64,000 nucleotides of DNA from Pseudomonadota bacterium (lineage in GTDB: Bacteria > Desulfobacterota > Desulfobulbia > Desulfobulbales > Desulfurivibrionaceae). The position numbers and the translations under genes were made by a program. Each line of letters opens with the position of its first letter. The stretch's first letter is position 1. Where the stretch lies: the NCBI GenBank assembly GCA_018830485.1, contig JAHJRQ010000025.1, positions 1-64,000 of the forward strand. Reading direction: 5' to 3'. Shown one piece after another: positions 50,441 through 59,664 of the stretch. The notes beneath the pieces are model-generated. The model did not search any database and had not been told where the DNA came from. It worked only from the letters and a program-made list of their open reading frames with translations.

Positions 50441-50874
50441 CTGCCGTGAGTCTTGATGATATTAGGGTGACTCCGTTAAAGCGAATTCTGACCCCCGGTG
50501 GAGATGTTCTTCATGCGTTGAAGGAGTCTGAGCCGGACTTCGTGGGGTTTGGCGAGGCTTATTTTTCTTGGGTTGAACCCGGGGCAATCAAGGCCTGGAA
50601 ATGTCACCAGCGCATGACCCTCAATCTGGTTGTTCCTTTGGGGGACGTCCGGTTCGTCTTTCATCTGCCAAATCAAGGCGCAGAGTTCCGGTGTGAGGAA
50701 ATTGGCGAATCCCGCTATGCTCGTCTGACCGTGCCGCCCGGTATTTGGTTCGGATTTCAGTGTCGCGGGGGCCAAAAGAGTCTCCTGATGAATCTTGCGG
50801 ACATCGCCCATGACCCAGGCGAAGTATTGCGCAAGCCCGTTTCAGAAATTAAATACAATTGGAACGCGTTATGA
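50437..50874 (+). CDS. RmlC-like cupin sugar epimerase
   Basis: A 145-residue dTDP-4-dehydrorhamnose 3,5-epimerase-like cupin. FGEAYFSWVEPGAIKAWKCHQRMTLNLVV contains the catalytic His (KCHQ), and LTVPPGIWFGFQC the second barrel edge. It is shorter than RmlC (about 180). Between the CDP-glucose dehydratase and cytidylyltransferase genes it probably epimerises CDP-4-keto-6-deoxyglucose at C3 and/or C5. ATGA overlaps on both sides show it is translated with its neighbours. Confidence 0.78.
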   Translation: MTAVSLDDIRVTPLKRILTPGGDVLHALKESEPDFVGFGEAYFSWVEPGAIKAWKCHQRMTLNLVVPLGDVRFVFHLPNQGAEFRCEEIGESRYARLTVPPGIWFGFQCRGGQKSLLMNLADIAHDPGEVLRKPVSEIKYNWNAL

Positions 50875-51632
50875 AAGTTATCCTGCTTGCTGGTGGTTTT
50901 GGTACTCGTTTGGCTGAATATACCAGCCTGATTCCCAAGCCGATGGTGCCGGTCGGCGGCAAGCCGATTCTTTGGCATATCATGCAGACCTACGCGCGAT
51001 TTGGCCATAAGGATTTTTATGTTGCCTTAGGTTACAAAGCTGAGATTATCAAGGAGTATTTTCTGCATTATCGTTCCTTGAACGCCGATTTTTCGGTGGA
51101 TTTAGGGACCGGCGTTATATCGCCGCATCAACTGGATGAAGTTGACTGGCGGGTGACCTTGGTCAATACCGGGGATGCGTCCATGACTGGTGGCCGTGTC
51201 AAACGAATGCAATCATACATAGGCAACGAGACCTGCATGTTAACCTACGGAGACGGATTGGCGGATATTGATCTGGATGCACTGCTTTCTTTTCACCGCA
51301 GTCATGGCAAACTGGTCACCGTATCCGCTGTCCGCCCGGTTGCGCGATTCGGCGAACTTGAAATGGATGGCAGTCGCGTCACGAGCTTCAAGGAAAAGCC
51401 CCAATTGCATGAAGGTTGGATTAATGGCGGGTACTTTGTAATTGAACCCCGTTTTTTCGAGTTTATTGCCGGCGACGGCACGATGCTGGAACGGGAACCT
51501 CTCGAACGCGCGGCCATGGAAGGTGAATTGATGGCGTATCATCACGAGGGCTTTTGGCATTGCATGGATACCAAACGAGATCACGAGCTGCTGGAGTCGA
51601 TGTGGGCAAAAGGCGCACCGTGGTCGCGGTAG
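50871..51632 (+). CDS. rfbF: Glucose-1-phosphate cytidylyltransferase
   Basis: A 253-residue sugar-1-phosphate cytidylyltransferase. MKVILLAGGFGTRLAEYTSLIPKPMVPVGGKPILWHIM is the RfbF signature, followed by LTYGDGLADIDL (metal Asp) and WINGGYFVIEP. It makes CDP-glucose for RfbG. Order dehydratase-epimerase-cytidylyltransferase is the reverse of the usual rfbFG. ATG 50871 overlaps the cupin stop. Confidence 0.92.
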   Translation: MKVILLAGGFGTRLAEYTSLIPKPMVPVGGKPILWHIMQTYARFGHKDFYVALGYKAEIIKEYFLHYRSLNADFSVDLGTGVISPHQLDEVDWRVTLVNTGDASMTGGRVKRMQSYIGNETCMLTYGDGLADIDLDALLSFHRSHGKLVTVSAVRPVARFGELEMDGSRVTSFKEKPQLHEGWINGGYFVIEPRFFEFIAGDGTMLEREPLERAAMEGELMAYHHEGFWHCMDTKRDHELLESMWAKGAPWSR

Positions 51633-51641
51633 TCTGAATAC

Positions 51642-52598
51642 ATGCGAATTCTAATCACAGGGGGCTTTGGTTTTGTTGGCGGAAGGCTTGCGCAGTATCT
51701 CCAGCATGCCGGGCATCAGGTCGTTTTGGGAACACGGAGTGTCCGTGCTTTCCCCGAGTGGTTAGCCGCCGGTGAAGTGGTCGAGACCGATTGGGCAAAT
51801 AGTTGTGCTCTGGAAACAATCTGCACTGGGATCGATGTGGTCATTCATGCCGCCGGCATGAACGCGCAAGATTGCGCGGCTGATCCGGAACTGGCCATGG
51901 AATTTAATGGGGCAGCGACGGCCTGTTTGGTTGACGCTGCCTGCCGTGCAGGCGTGCGGCGTTTCATCTATCTCTCCACGGCCCATGTGTACGCCAGTCC
52001 GCTTGAGGGCAGCATTACCGAGGAGATGTACCCGACGAACTCCCATCCCTATGCCGCCAGCCATCTTGCCGGTGAAAATGCAGTATTGTCTGCCCGTCGC
52101 CGAGGGGAAATTGAAGGTATGGCGCTACGCCTTTCGAACGCATTTGGTGCGCCGACGCATAAAGAGGTCAACTGTTGGACGCTCCTGGTCAATGACTTGT
52201 GCAGGCAAGCGGTGCAGCGCGGAGAGTTGATACTACGGTCCAGCGGCTTGCAGAAAAGGGATTTTGTTCCTCTGGCAGAGGTTTGCAGGGTAATTGCCCA
52301 CCTTGCTTCTTGTGATTTAGGCTCTTATGCTCCCAGTGTAATCAATATTGGAACTGGAGTTTCAAGATCTTTGCGGGAGATGGCGCTTTTGGTCCGGCAA
52401 CGTTGTAAGCTTGTTTTGGATGTTACTCCTGAAATGAAATGCCTTGAGCCAGGGGTCGATGAAAAATATCCGGAATTGGAGTATCGTTCGAACGAATTGG
52501 CGAGGCTGGGTTTAACTGTGATTCCTGATAACGATGCTGAAATTGACAGATTATTGTCGTTTTGCGCTTCGTCGTTTGGTAGCAACTTTAAAAAATAG
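51642..52598 (+). CDS. NAD-dependent epimerase/reductase of the CDP-sugar set
   Basis: A 318-residue extended SDR. RILITGGFGFVGGRLAQYL (GxxGxxG), VIHAAGMN, YLSTAHVYASP and HPYAASHLAGENAV (Tyr, but His in place of the usual Lys four residues on) are visible. The YxxxK position reads YAASH, so the catalytic Lys is missing or shifted and the alignment should be checked. Most likely it reduces the 4-keto group of the CDP-6-deoxyhexose. Immediate proximity to rfbF supports this. Confidence 0.7.
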   Translation: MRILITGGFGFVGGRLAQYLQHAGHQVVLGTRSVRAFPEWLAAGEVVETDWANSCALETICTGIDVVIHAAGMNAQDCAADPELAMEFNGAATACLVDAACRAGVRRFIYLSTAHVYASPLEGSITEEMYPTNSHPYAASHLAGENAVLSARRRGEIEGMALRLSNAFGAPTHKEVNCWTLLVNDLCRQAVQRGELILRSSGLQKRDFVPLAEVCRVIAHLASCDLGSYAPSVINIGTGVSRSLREMALLVRQRCKLVLDVTPEMKCLEPGVDEKYPELEYRSNELARLGLTVIPDNDAEIDRLLSFCASSFGSNFKK

Positions 52599-52689
52599 CG
52601 ATACATTTTACCATGATCCCGCACGGCTCCATGGGCGTCTTTAACCATGCTTGTTTTTTGAGTTGTGCTCAAGAGAGTATTGAGGCTTT

Positions 52690-54267
52690 ATGACGAATTC
52701 CGGCGTTGCATCGCGAATTGAATCAAAGGCCCGGTTTTGTGGCGAGTTTGCTATGTCATCGCCGGCAAGCCACGGCCCTCTTGAACGGCTTTTTGTATTA
52801 TTGAGTGCAACGATTTTGGTTTCCATCGGTATTTGTCTCTTGTTTGAGTTGTTTGCAAGTGAGGTTCACTCTATATTTTCAATATTGTCGCTCTTGATGT
52901 TTTTTGTCGCCTCCGCGATAATAACCTTGTTGTCATTTTTTAGGAGTATTTCCGGACAGTTGTTTGCGGTGAGCACAAATATTTATTTTTTATCTAGAGT
53001 CCCAATCCTCTACCTGTTTCCTGATCACCTTGATTATCAGGGGGTGTTGCTTTCTCAGTATGCAAATTTCGAAAAAGGGGGCTTGTTTGTTGTTCTGGCG
53101 AGTCTTTTTTTTCTTGTAGGCCAAATTTTTCCCTACACGTCACAACGGACCAAGAAGCGCCGTCTTGCAGGTGAAATCTCTCAAACCGAAGCCGTGGCAA
53201 CGTTTCGTGTTTTCGGGTTAAAGATTGCTCTGGAAACGGTGGTTAAGTCACTTTTTCCCATACTCTGCATTCTTCTTGTGTTTCAGATTTACTCAATATT
53301 CGTGTTGAATCTTGGGCTGACCGGGGGGGAATATGCCCGGGAGTCCGCGGCAATCGTTCGTGTCTCACAGTTGCTGCCACTTTTTTTGCCTTTTGTTGTC
53401 TATTCTAGCCTGGCGATGTCAACTGTCGGCAGCGAGACAGGATTCAGGATAGCCATTGCTTCAATAATCGTTGTTGGCGCTTCTTTTGTCCTGTTGGCCT
53501 CACGCGCTTCGGTGATTTCATTTCTTTTTGCTCTGTATTGTGCCGCGCGATTCATGGGGACTCGGGCAACGTATCGCCAGATCGTAATTGGGCTGATGCT
53601 GTTGGGATTGGCTGTTCTGGTTTACCCGCTGATTTCAACCTCGCGCTTGATTTTGATCGGCGTTTCCGTGAACCCTTTTCAGGGGTATGAATTTCCGCTT
53701 GATCAACTGGCTGCCATTTCGAACCGCGTGGGGACTAGTTTCGAATCGTTTTTTCTCTGGTTCAAGCTGATAAGCGAAGAGACGGTCAGGCCGGACTACT
53801 CTGTTTTCGTCAGGATTGCGGAGCTAATCAACAGCCTGGTTCCCGGCGATCTCATTGAAGTCTCACCATATATCTCTGTTGCCAAGCTTCAAACCATGTA
53901 CGGACGCTTTGAAGTTGATTTTTTTTCGTCGGCTGCTTACTTGGAAGGGTTAGGGGGCCATGGGGAGAATCCCGGGCAACTGGGCATGGCATATATATTG
54001 TTTGGAATGTTTATGCCCGGTAGTTTTTTTGTGATTGGCGCACTGTCTAGGATGATTGAGCTGTCAAGTTTTTCACCTTTTTGGAAGTTTATATTGATAC
54101 CATCGATAATTGCAGGCAGCGATCCTTTGCCATCTGTTGCTTTGTTTACTTTGGTATTGCTTTTATATATGTCAGTTTTAGGGCTTACAACTGTTCGTTC
54201 CATAAGCAAATTATTTCGTCCGATTAAGTGGAAAGGGCAGCGTAAGTTTGCAAATGAGTTATTGTAG
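52690..54267 (+). CDS. Wzy-like O-antigen polymerase, multi-pass membrane protein
   Basis: A 525-residue integral membrane protein with about ten to twelve hydrophobic segments. The first are at ATILVSIGICLLFELF and LSLLMFFVASAIITLL, with further ones through FLPFVVYSSLAM and LMLLGLAVLVYPLI. A long hydrophilic loop (about residues 325-420) with GTSFESFFLWFKL and EDTVRPDYS-like acidic stretches sits between membrane spans, as Wzy proteins have. Wzy sequences are poorly conserved, so the call depends on topology and on the locus having wzz. The gene is A+T-rich compared with the CDP-sugar genes before it. Confidence 0.65.
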   Translation: MTNSGVASRIESKARFCGEFAMSSPASHGPLERLFVLLSATILVSIGICLLFELFASEVHSIFSILSLLMFFVASAIITLLSFFRSISGQLFAVSTNIYFLSRVPILYLFPDHLDYQGVLLSQYANFEKGGLFVVLASLFFLVGQIFPYTSQRTKKRRLAGEISQTEAVATFRVFGLKIALETVVKSLFPILCILLVFQIYSIFVLNLGLTGGEYARESAAIVRVSQLLPLFLPFVVYSSLAMSTVGSETGFRIAIASIIVVGASFVLLASRASVISFLFALYCAARFMGTRATYRQIVIGLMLLGLAVLVYPLISTSRLILIGVSVNPFQGYEFPLDQLAAISNRVGTSFESFFLWFKLISEETVRPDYSVFVRIAELINSLVPGDLIEVSPYISVAKLQTMYGRFEVDFFSSAAYLEGLGGHGENPGQLGMAYILFGMFMPGSFFVIGALSRMIELSSFSPFWKFILIPSIIAGSDPLPSVALFTLVLLLYMSVLGLTTVRSISKLFRPIKWKGQRKFANELL

Positions 54268-54375
54268 AATGTCAACAGACTATAAAGATATCTTTCGGTT
54301 GCAATGTAATACATCGAGTGTGTTTGCGTTGTTACCAGACAGTAATTGCCGTGACGTACCCTTGGGTTCAAATGA

Positions 54376-55293
54376 ATGAATGCCGCATCTCTACCATTGG
54401 TTTCAGTTGTAATTCCGACTTACAACCACGCAGAATTTTTGCGTGAAGCATTGGAGTCCCTTGTTGCCCAAACATTTTCGGATTGGGAAGCCTTGGTGGT
54501 TAACAACTATTCCGAGGATAACACCCTTGATGTCGTTGGGGCATTTAATGACCCGCGTATTAGAGTGGAGAATTTCCGTAATAATGGAGTAATCGGCGCG
54601 TCCAGAAATCGAGGCATTCGTCTTTCAAGAGGGAAGTATATCGCCTTCCTCGATTCCGATGATAAATGGTATCCGGAAAAATTGTCCCATTGCGTTTGCT
54701 GTTTAGATCAAGGCGCAGATTTGGTATGCCACGATTTGCGCAACATAGGGACCCGCGAAGGGATTGTCCATTGTGGTCCTAAGCAACGGTCAACCTTTGA
54801 TGCGCTACTTGAGCATGGCTCTTGCATTATCCCTTCAGCCACCCTGGTGAGGAAAAGCATTTTGGATTCAGTGGGAGGCTTCTCTGAAAATCCGGCATTT
54901 ATTACCTCAGAGGATTATCATCTATGGCTTAAACTGGCTCGGGCCCAAGCCGTCATGGTTTTTTTAGAGGAAATTCTGGGAGAATATCGAGTTCATGCCG
55001 GCAATCTTAGTGGGTCTATTCTGTCTCATCTGAAGTCTGCGTTAAGTGTAACAGGAGATTTTTTGCAAACAGATTCATCAAGCAGTCTGAAATCACGACT
55101 GTGCGCCAGACGATGCAAGTCCCGGATATATTATGGAGCAGGGAGGTCTTTGCAGGCAAGTGGACAGTATGCCGAGGCTTGGCAGTTGTTTTTTACTTCT
55201 CTTGAGCTGTGGCCCTTCAATGCAAGAATTTATGCAGCCATGGGTTTAAACTGCATTGCCTGGATGCGGAGCCAATGTAGATCGCTGGCGTGA
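54376..55293 (+). CDS. Family 2 glycosyltransferase (GT-A fold)
   Basis: A 305-residue inverting glycosyltransferase. VSVVIPTYNHAEFLREALESLVAQTF is the GT2 opening, GASRNRGIRLSRGKYIAFLDSDDKW holds the DxD-like metal site, and ITSEDYHLWLKLA contains the ED acceptor-side acidic residue. It transfers a sugar to the growing lipid-linked unit at the cytoplasmic face. The final 60 residues are amphipathic. 215 bp follow with no recognised gene. Confidence 0.88.
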   Translation: MNAASLPLVSVVIPTYNHAEFLREALESLVAQTFSDWEALVVNNYSEDNTLDVVGAFNDPRIRVENFRNNGVIGASRNRGIRLSRGKYIAFLDSDDKWYPEKLSHCVCCLDQGADLVCHDLRNIGTREGIVHCGPKQRSTFDALLEHGSCIIPSATLVRKSILDSVGGFSENPAFITSEDYHLWLKLARAQAVMVFLEEILGEYRVHAGNLSGSILSHLKSALSVTGDFLQTDSSSSLKSRLCARRCKSRIYYGAGRSLQASGQYAEAWQLFFTSLELWPFNARIYAAMGLNCIAWMRSQCRSLA

Positions 55294-55508
55294 GGAGTGT
55301 ATCGAAGTTGGTTTTGATACATTATCAGTTCATAATTTAAAATTTGCCTTGTTGGCATTCAGAATGGTGCGCGACGTGTTCGGCAAAAAAAGCCTGCGGT
55401 TATCAGGCAGCGACACGCGATATCCGAAATTTGTATCATTGCATGCCTGATGGTCTGCCATTGCCGAAAAATATGCATCACACCTTTGCGTAACGAGCCA
55501 CACAATCC

Positions 55509-56654
55509 ATGAAAGTCCTTTTTGTCAATATGATGCTTGAGCCAGTTAACGGCGGCGGAACCGTCGAGCGAACACTTCAATTGGCAAGGCACATGCGTAA
55601 AGCCGGTATAGATTGCGCCATACTGACCACTGATGTCGGCATGACATTTCAGGCCTTGGAAGTTTTGAGGGGAGAGGGGTTGCGAATCACAGCGCTACGG
55701 TGTCTGTGCGATAGGTTTTACTTCCCCGTTCTGTCAATAGGCATTATGATTAAGCTTGTTTCTGAGGCCGATGTTGTCCATTTAATGGGGCATTGGACTG
55801 TTATTAATGTTTTGTCATATGCCGTTGCAAGGTTGTTGGGGAAGCGATACGTCGTATGTCCGGCAGGCGCTTTATCGATTTATGGACGCTCAAGGGTGCT
55901 TAAAACATTATTTAATTTTCTTATCGGCAAAAGGATTATAGCTAATGCCAATGGGCATATAGCAATCGGAGAGAATGAGATAGGGCAATTTAAAGCCTAT
56001 GGCGTTGCTGCGGATACAATTGTAAGTATACCAAATGGTATAAATCCTGATGATTTCATGGCTGAAGATGTTGAAGGATTTCGAAGAAGGTATGGACTAA
56101 AAAACTTTCCTTTTATTCTTTTTTTAGGGCGTTTACACCCGGAGAAAGGCCCGGATATTCTCTTAACAGCATTTTCTCTGCTTGACGGGAGGTTTTCTAA
56201 TATACATCTGGTTTTTGTGGGTCCGGATAATGGAATGCTGGAAGAACTCAGGAGAAATGTAATTGGATATGGTGTTTCTGACCGGGTGCATTTTATCGGG
56301 TATTTGTCCGGGACTGATAAATCTGCCGCGTATCATGCCGCAACGCTTGTAGTTATTCCTTCCCGCTTCGAAGCGATGTCAATCGTAGTTCTTGAAGCAG
56401 GAGTATGTGGCCTGCCTGTCTTGCTAACGGATCAATGTGGATTTTCTGAGATAGAAAGACAGAATGGTGGGGCGGTTGTTCCTGCATCTGTAGAAGGGAT
56501 CAAGCTAGGTCTGGAAAAATTGCTATGCGATCCTGGTCGATTGCGGGAAATGGGGAATATAAATAAGAATTATATTCAAGAAAATTATACCTGGGATTGT
56601 GCTGTGCAGAAGTACCTGGATCTTTTTAGGAAAATACATGCTTTCAACCATTAA
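55509..56654 (+). CDS. Family 4 glycosyltransferase (GT-B fold)
   Basis: A 381-residue retaining glycosyltransferase. The N-terminal acceptor half starts VLFVNMMLEPVNGGGTVERTLQLARHM with the GGG loop. The C-terminal half has LFLGRLHPEKGPDILLTAF and the EX7E motif in SRFEAMSIVVLEAGVCGLP. A+T content is high. It is the last glycosyltransferase before a repeat- and terminator-rich gap, so it may end a transcription unit. Confidence 0.88.
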   Translation: MKVLFVNMMLEPVNGGGTVERTLQLARHMRKAGIDCAILTTDVGMTFQALEVLRGEGLRITALRCLCDRFYFPVLSIGIMIKLVSEADVVHLMGHWTVINVLSYAVARLLGKRYVVCPAGALSIYGRSRVLKTLFNFLIGKRIIANANGHIAIGENEIGQFKAYGVAADTIVSIPNGINPDDFMAEDVEGFRRRYGLKNFPFILFLGRLHPEKGPDILLTAFSLLDGRFSNIHLVFVGPDNGMLEELRRNVIGYGVSDRVHFIGYLSGTDKSAAYHAATLVVIPSRFEAMSIVVLEAGVCGLPVLLTDQCGFSEIERQNGGAVVPASVEGIKLGLEKLLCDPGRLREMGNINKNYIQENYTWDCAVQKYLDLFRKIHAFNH

Positions 56655-56777
56655 AGGCGTGGAGCACGCCCGCACTGTCGACAATGTTTCTTGATAGCAC
56701 CCCCTTGCATGTAACTGAAACCGTTCGTGGGAGGGCCAAAACACCAGCGCTGAAAAGGGAGCCTTGCAGAATTCGTC

Positions 56778-56813
56778 ACACCGGGAGGGTGAAAAGCGGT
56801 GTCCGGTTTTTTT
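56778..56813 (+). terminator. Terminator-like hairpin after the GT4 gene
   Basis: ACACCG and CGGTGT pair around a 13-base loop and are followed by CCGGTTTTTTT. It is about 120 bp after the glycosyltransferase stop and would separate it from the radical SAM gene. Confidence 0.4.
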
Positions 56814-56820
56814 AGACCCT

Positions 56821-56882
56821 CTCGAAATTACTGGATACCGGCTTTCGCCGGCATGGCGGAAAACATTTCGAGACGGTTTTTT
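56821..56882. repeat. Dispersed GGATACCGGCTTTCGCCGG hairpin repeat
   Basis: CTCGAAAT and ATTTCGAG enclose an inner hairpin CCGGC-TTTC-GCCGG, followed by a run of six T (56877-56882). CTGGATACCGGCTTTCGCCGG is a common dispersed repeat in proteobacteria and may also act as a terminator. The rest of the 425-bp gap (56655-57079) shows no gene. Confidence 0.5.
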
Positions 56883-57079
56883 CAAGGCGCCCTAAAGTGA
56901 TTGAGCCCTGTTTTTCTGCCATGCGCGAATAATCACTGCTGGGAGTTGGTCTTCTATTCTTCCATGGCAGGGGAAAACGAACATCCCGTACATGCGTGAA
57001 GGGTATCCGTTCCTGAAACATTCCCTGCAAAAGTTATTGTGGCACGATCGATTTAAATAAGAAAAAAGGAACTGTTAGT

Positions 57080-58468
57080 ATGAAAGTTTTATTTATCAGT
57101 CATCCGAATAAATATGAAGAAAAACCGGATTTTCCTCCTATCGGGTTAGCGTATATTGGGGCAATAGCCAAGAGAGACGGTCACGAAGTTCTCCTTATCG
57201 ATGGCGGTCTTTTGAATATTGAGAAAATATTGCGGCAAGCAAAGGAGTTTTCGCCGGAATTTATCGGAGTAACATGTTGGACAATAAATAGGGCAATTGT
57301 TTGGCGACTGATTAACCTTTTATCTGAATCGATGCCGGAGGCATTTCTCTGTGTCGGAGGACAGCACCCAACCTATTATCCTGAACATATCTTTTTAAAA
57401 ACAAATACTCATGCGGTGGTGACTGGTGAGGGTGAAGACACCATAAGCGAACTTTTGCAAGCTCTTGAAAACAGAAGCGATCTATCGGAAGTTAGAGGGA
57501 TTATATTTAAAAAAAACGATGGCGTTCTTGTGCGGACTGCCCCAAGACCTCCAGTGGAGCAGCTTGATTCAATACCCTTTCCCTACTATGAGGGATTCCA
57601 AAACTTTACCTTCGATAATTATACCGGGATTGGTGGCGCCGACCTTCCAGGCCCGACTGCGGCGGTGATTACCTCAAGGGGATGTGTTTTTGATTGTACT
57701 TATTGCAGTTCGGTTAATTTCTGGAGCAAAAGATGGCGTTCCCGTTCAGCAGAAAACGTACTTGATGAAATGGAGTTGCTGGTAAAAAAGTGGGGGGTTC
57801 GTTCTGTTTATATATTTGACGACAACTTCCCCGTTAACAAAAAGAGAGCTGTTGATATATGCCAAGGTATAATCGATAGAAAGTTAAATATCAGTTGGGC
57901 GTGCTGTGGTCATGTTAAGACTATTGACGCCAATTTGTTGAGAGTTATGAAACAAAGTGGCTGTGTGAGCATCGATTTCGGCGTAGAAAGCGGAAGCGAC
58001 ATTATTTTGAAAAATATAAATAAGGGTCAGAGCCGTATTGATATAGAGCGGACCTTTGCGCTGGTGCATCAGGCTGGCATAAAACCCATTGCTTACCTTA
58101 TGGTTGGGAATAAAGGTGAGAGTGTAGATACGATAAACTCAACTGTTGAGATGTTGGGCGTTGTAAAACCTCATTTGTCAACAGGGGCATCTTTGCTGTG
58201 GTTGTTGCCGGGGACTCAAGTATTTAAAGAGGCGCGCGCAAACAATTTTATCAGTGATGATTATTGGATTAAGTTTGATGATGTACCGTACAATCTGCAA
58301 GAGCATTCGTATCAGGAGCTTTTCAAACTTCGTCAGTTATTGATGTGGGGGATTGCTAAAAATAAAGGTGGAATCACACCAGTTATCAGCTATTATCTTA
58401 AATCTGTATATTATCGATTTCCCAAATTGTCTATTTTTAGAGCACTTATACCCAATTGGTTGAGGTGA
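57080..58468 (+). CDS. B12-binding-type radical SAM protein
   Basis: A 462-residue radical SAM enzyme. The N-terminal 150 residues look like a cobalamin-binding Rossmann domain (PPIGLAYIGAIAKRDGHEV, then CVGGQHPTYYPE). The radical SAM core carries the iron-sulfur motif CVFDCTYC (about residue 206), DDNFPVNKKRA and GVESGSDIILKNINKG. Members methylate unactivated carbons or rearrange skeletons. Its substrate here is unknown, but C-methylation of a glycan sugar is plausible by context only. It sits alone after a terminator and uses an AAAGGAAC ribosome binding site. Confidence 0.8.
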   Translation: MKVLFISHPNKYEEKPDFPPIGLAYIGAIAKRDGHEVLLIDGGLLNIEKILRQAKEFSPEFIGVTCWTINRAIVWRLINLLSESMPEAFLCVGGQHPTYYPEHIFLKTNTHAVVTGEGEDTISELLQALENRSDLSEVRGIIFKKNDGVLVRTAPRPPVEQLDSIPFPYYEGFQNFTFDNYTGIGGADLPGPTAAVITSRGCVFDCTYCSSVNFWSKRWRSRSAENVLDEMELLVKKWGVRSVYIFDDNFPVNKKRAVDICQGIIDRKLNISWACCGHVKTIDANLLRVMKQSGCVSIDFGVESGSDIILKNINKGQSRIDIERTFALVHQAGIKPIAYLMVGNKGESVDTINSTVEMLGVVKPHLSTGASLLWLLPGTQVFKEARANNFISDDYWIKFDDVPYNLQEHSYQELFKLRQLLMWGIAKNKGGITPVISYYLKSVYYRFPKLSIFRALIPNWLR

Positions 58469-58591
58469 TTTTGTTATGTATTTTTCTGTGATTATTGTGA
58501 AATGATCCACGATCGGTTGTTTGTCGTCGGTGTGCGGGGGACGGGTCCTTGTCTTTTTTCTTGATACCCATTTCAACGGGAAGGGATTGCA

Positions 58592-59560
58592 ATGGTCGGC
58601 GCTGGCGTTGAATCGACCACTAAGTCGCAGATCGCCTGCGTGACTGGAGCAACAGGCATGATCGGGCGGCGAATAGTGGAAAAGCTGCTTGCGCGCGGGT
58701 ATCAAGTCAGGGTGTTAACTCGCCGCCATTATGTGAATCAACGGGTCCGCGTCTTCAATGCATGCTTTGCCGATGAGGCGACACTGAATGAATTCATTTG
58801 CGGAGCAGATTTCGTATTTAACTGCGCGGCTGAGCTGCGTGACGAATCGAAAATGTGGGCAGCAAATGTCTTGGGCGCGGAAAAAATCACAGAGATGGTC
58901 GAGAGGTATCATATTAAATATTATTGCCACTTGAGCAGTGCTGGGGTTGTTGGGCGCACTTCACAGGAGGTTGTGGATGAAGACACGTCATGTCAGCCCC
59001 AGAACCACTATGAAGTAACAAAATTCGAAGCTGAGAAATTCGTTGGCCGCAGAATCGACGGGTGTAACACCATCATTCTGCGACCGACAAATGTTGTAGA
59101 TTGGGAACATCTGGGTGAGCTGAGCCTTTTTGTTGACGGGTCGATCAAGAGCCTGCTGAAAGCGTTTGTCAAAGGAGGGGAGTGCGCTCATATAGTGCAT
59201 GCCGAGGATGTGGCCAATGCTGCGGTGTTCTTTCTCGATCGACCGTCTTCTCTGACGCCCCGTATATTTTTTGTGTCTCTTGATGATGACCCGTTAAACA
59301 CGTTTTCGGATTTATGGTCGATATTTAGGGAGATGGAGTCCCCAGGGAAACAAAATGCCATCACCCGAAATCTACATCTTCCAGTGATTGTTCCGTATGT
59401 GTTACGGTTGTTGGTGGGGCGGACTGGGAATTCTGGAAAGGTAAAGTATTCGTCCAATCGATTAGTTTCCGCAGGATTTAGCTATTCGCTTGGAGTGCGG
59501 AAAACGATCGAGAGAATTTCTCTGGAACGTGCTTTTGGCAGCGATAGCGACCGATGTTGA
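58592..59560 (+). CDS. NAD-dependent epimerase/dehydratase
   Basis: A 322-residue extended SDR. IACVTGATGMIGRRIVEKLLARGYQVRVLTRR is the cofactor site, YCHLSSAGVVG the active Ser region and NHYEVTKFEAEKF the Tyr-Lys pair. It resembles sugar-nucleotide epimerases, but no specific substrate motif is recognisable. Distance of 123 bp from the radical SAM gene and 104 bp to the next suggests independent or loosely coupled translation. A+T-rich. Confidence 0.72.
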   Translation: MVGAGVESTTKSQIACVTGATGMIGRRIVEKLLARGYQVRVLTRRHYVNQRVRVFNACFADEATLNEFICGADFVFNCAAELRDESKMWAANVLGAEKITEMVERYHIKYYCHLSSAGVVGRTSQEVVDEDTSCQPQNHYEVTKFEAEKFVGRRIDGCNTIILRPTNVVDWEHLGELSLFVDGSIKSLLKAFVKGGECAHIVHAEDVANAAVFFLDRPSSLTPRIFFVSLDDDPLNTFSDLWSIFREMESPGKQNAITRNLHLPVIVPYVLRLLVGRTGNSGKVKYSSNRLVSAGFSYSLGVRKTIERISLERAFGSDSDRC

Positions 59561-59664
59561 TGTGGTTGCTTGCCATTTGTGTTAACCATGCGCCGCGCAC
59601 ATACAAGATGGCATAACAGAGGCGGGGTGCCTTGGTGCGAGTATTTGGAGTCTAAAGCAAATCT

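Noticed and set aside
55294-55508. A 64-codon ORF and a hairpin between the two glycosyltransferases
   Set aside because: The ORF has no family resemblance and no ribosome binding site; the hairpin is short and lacks a T-run.
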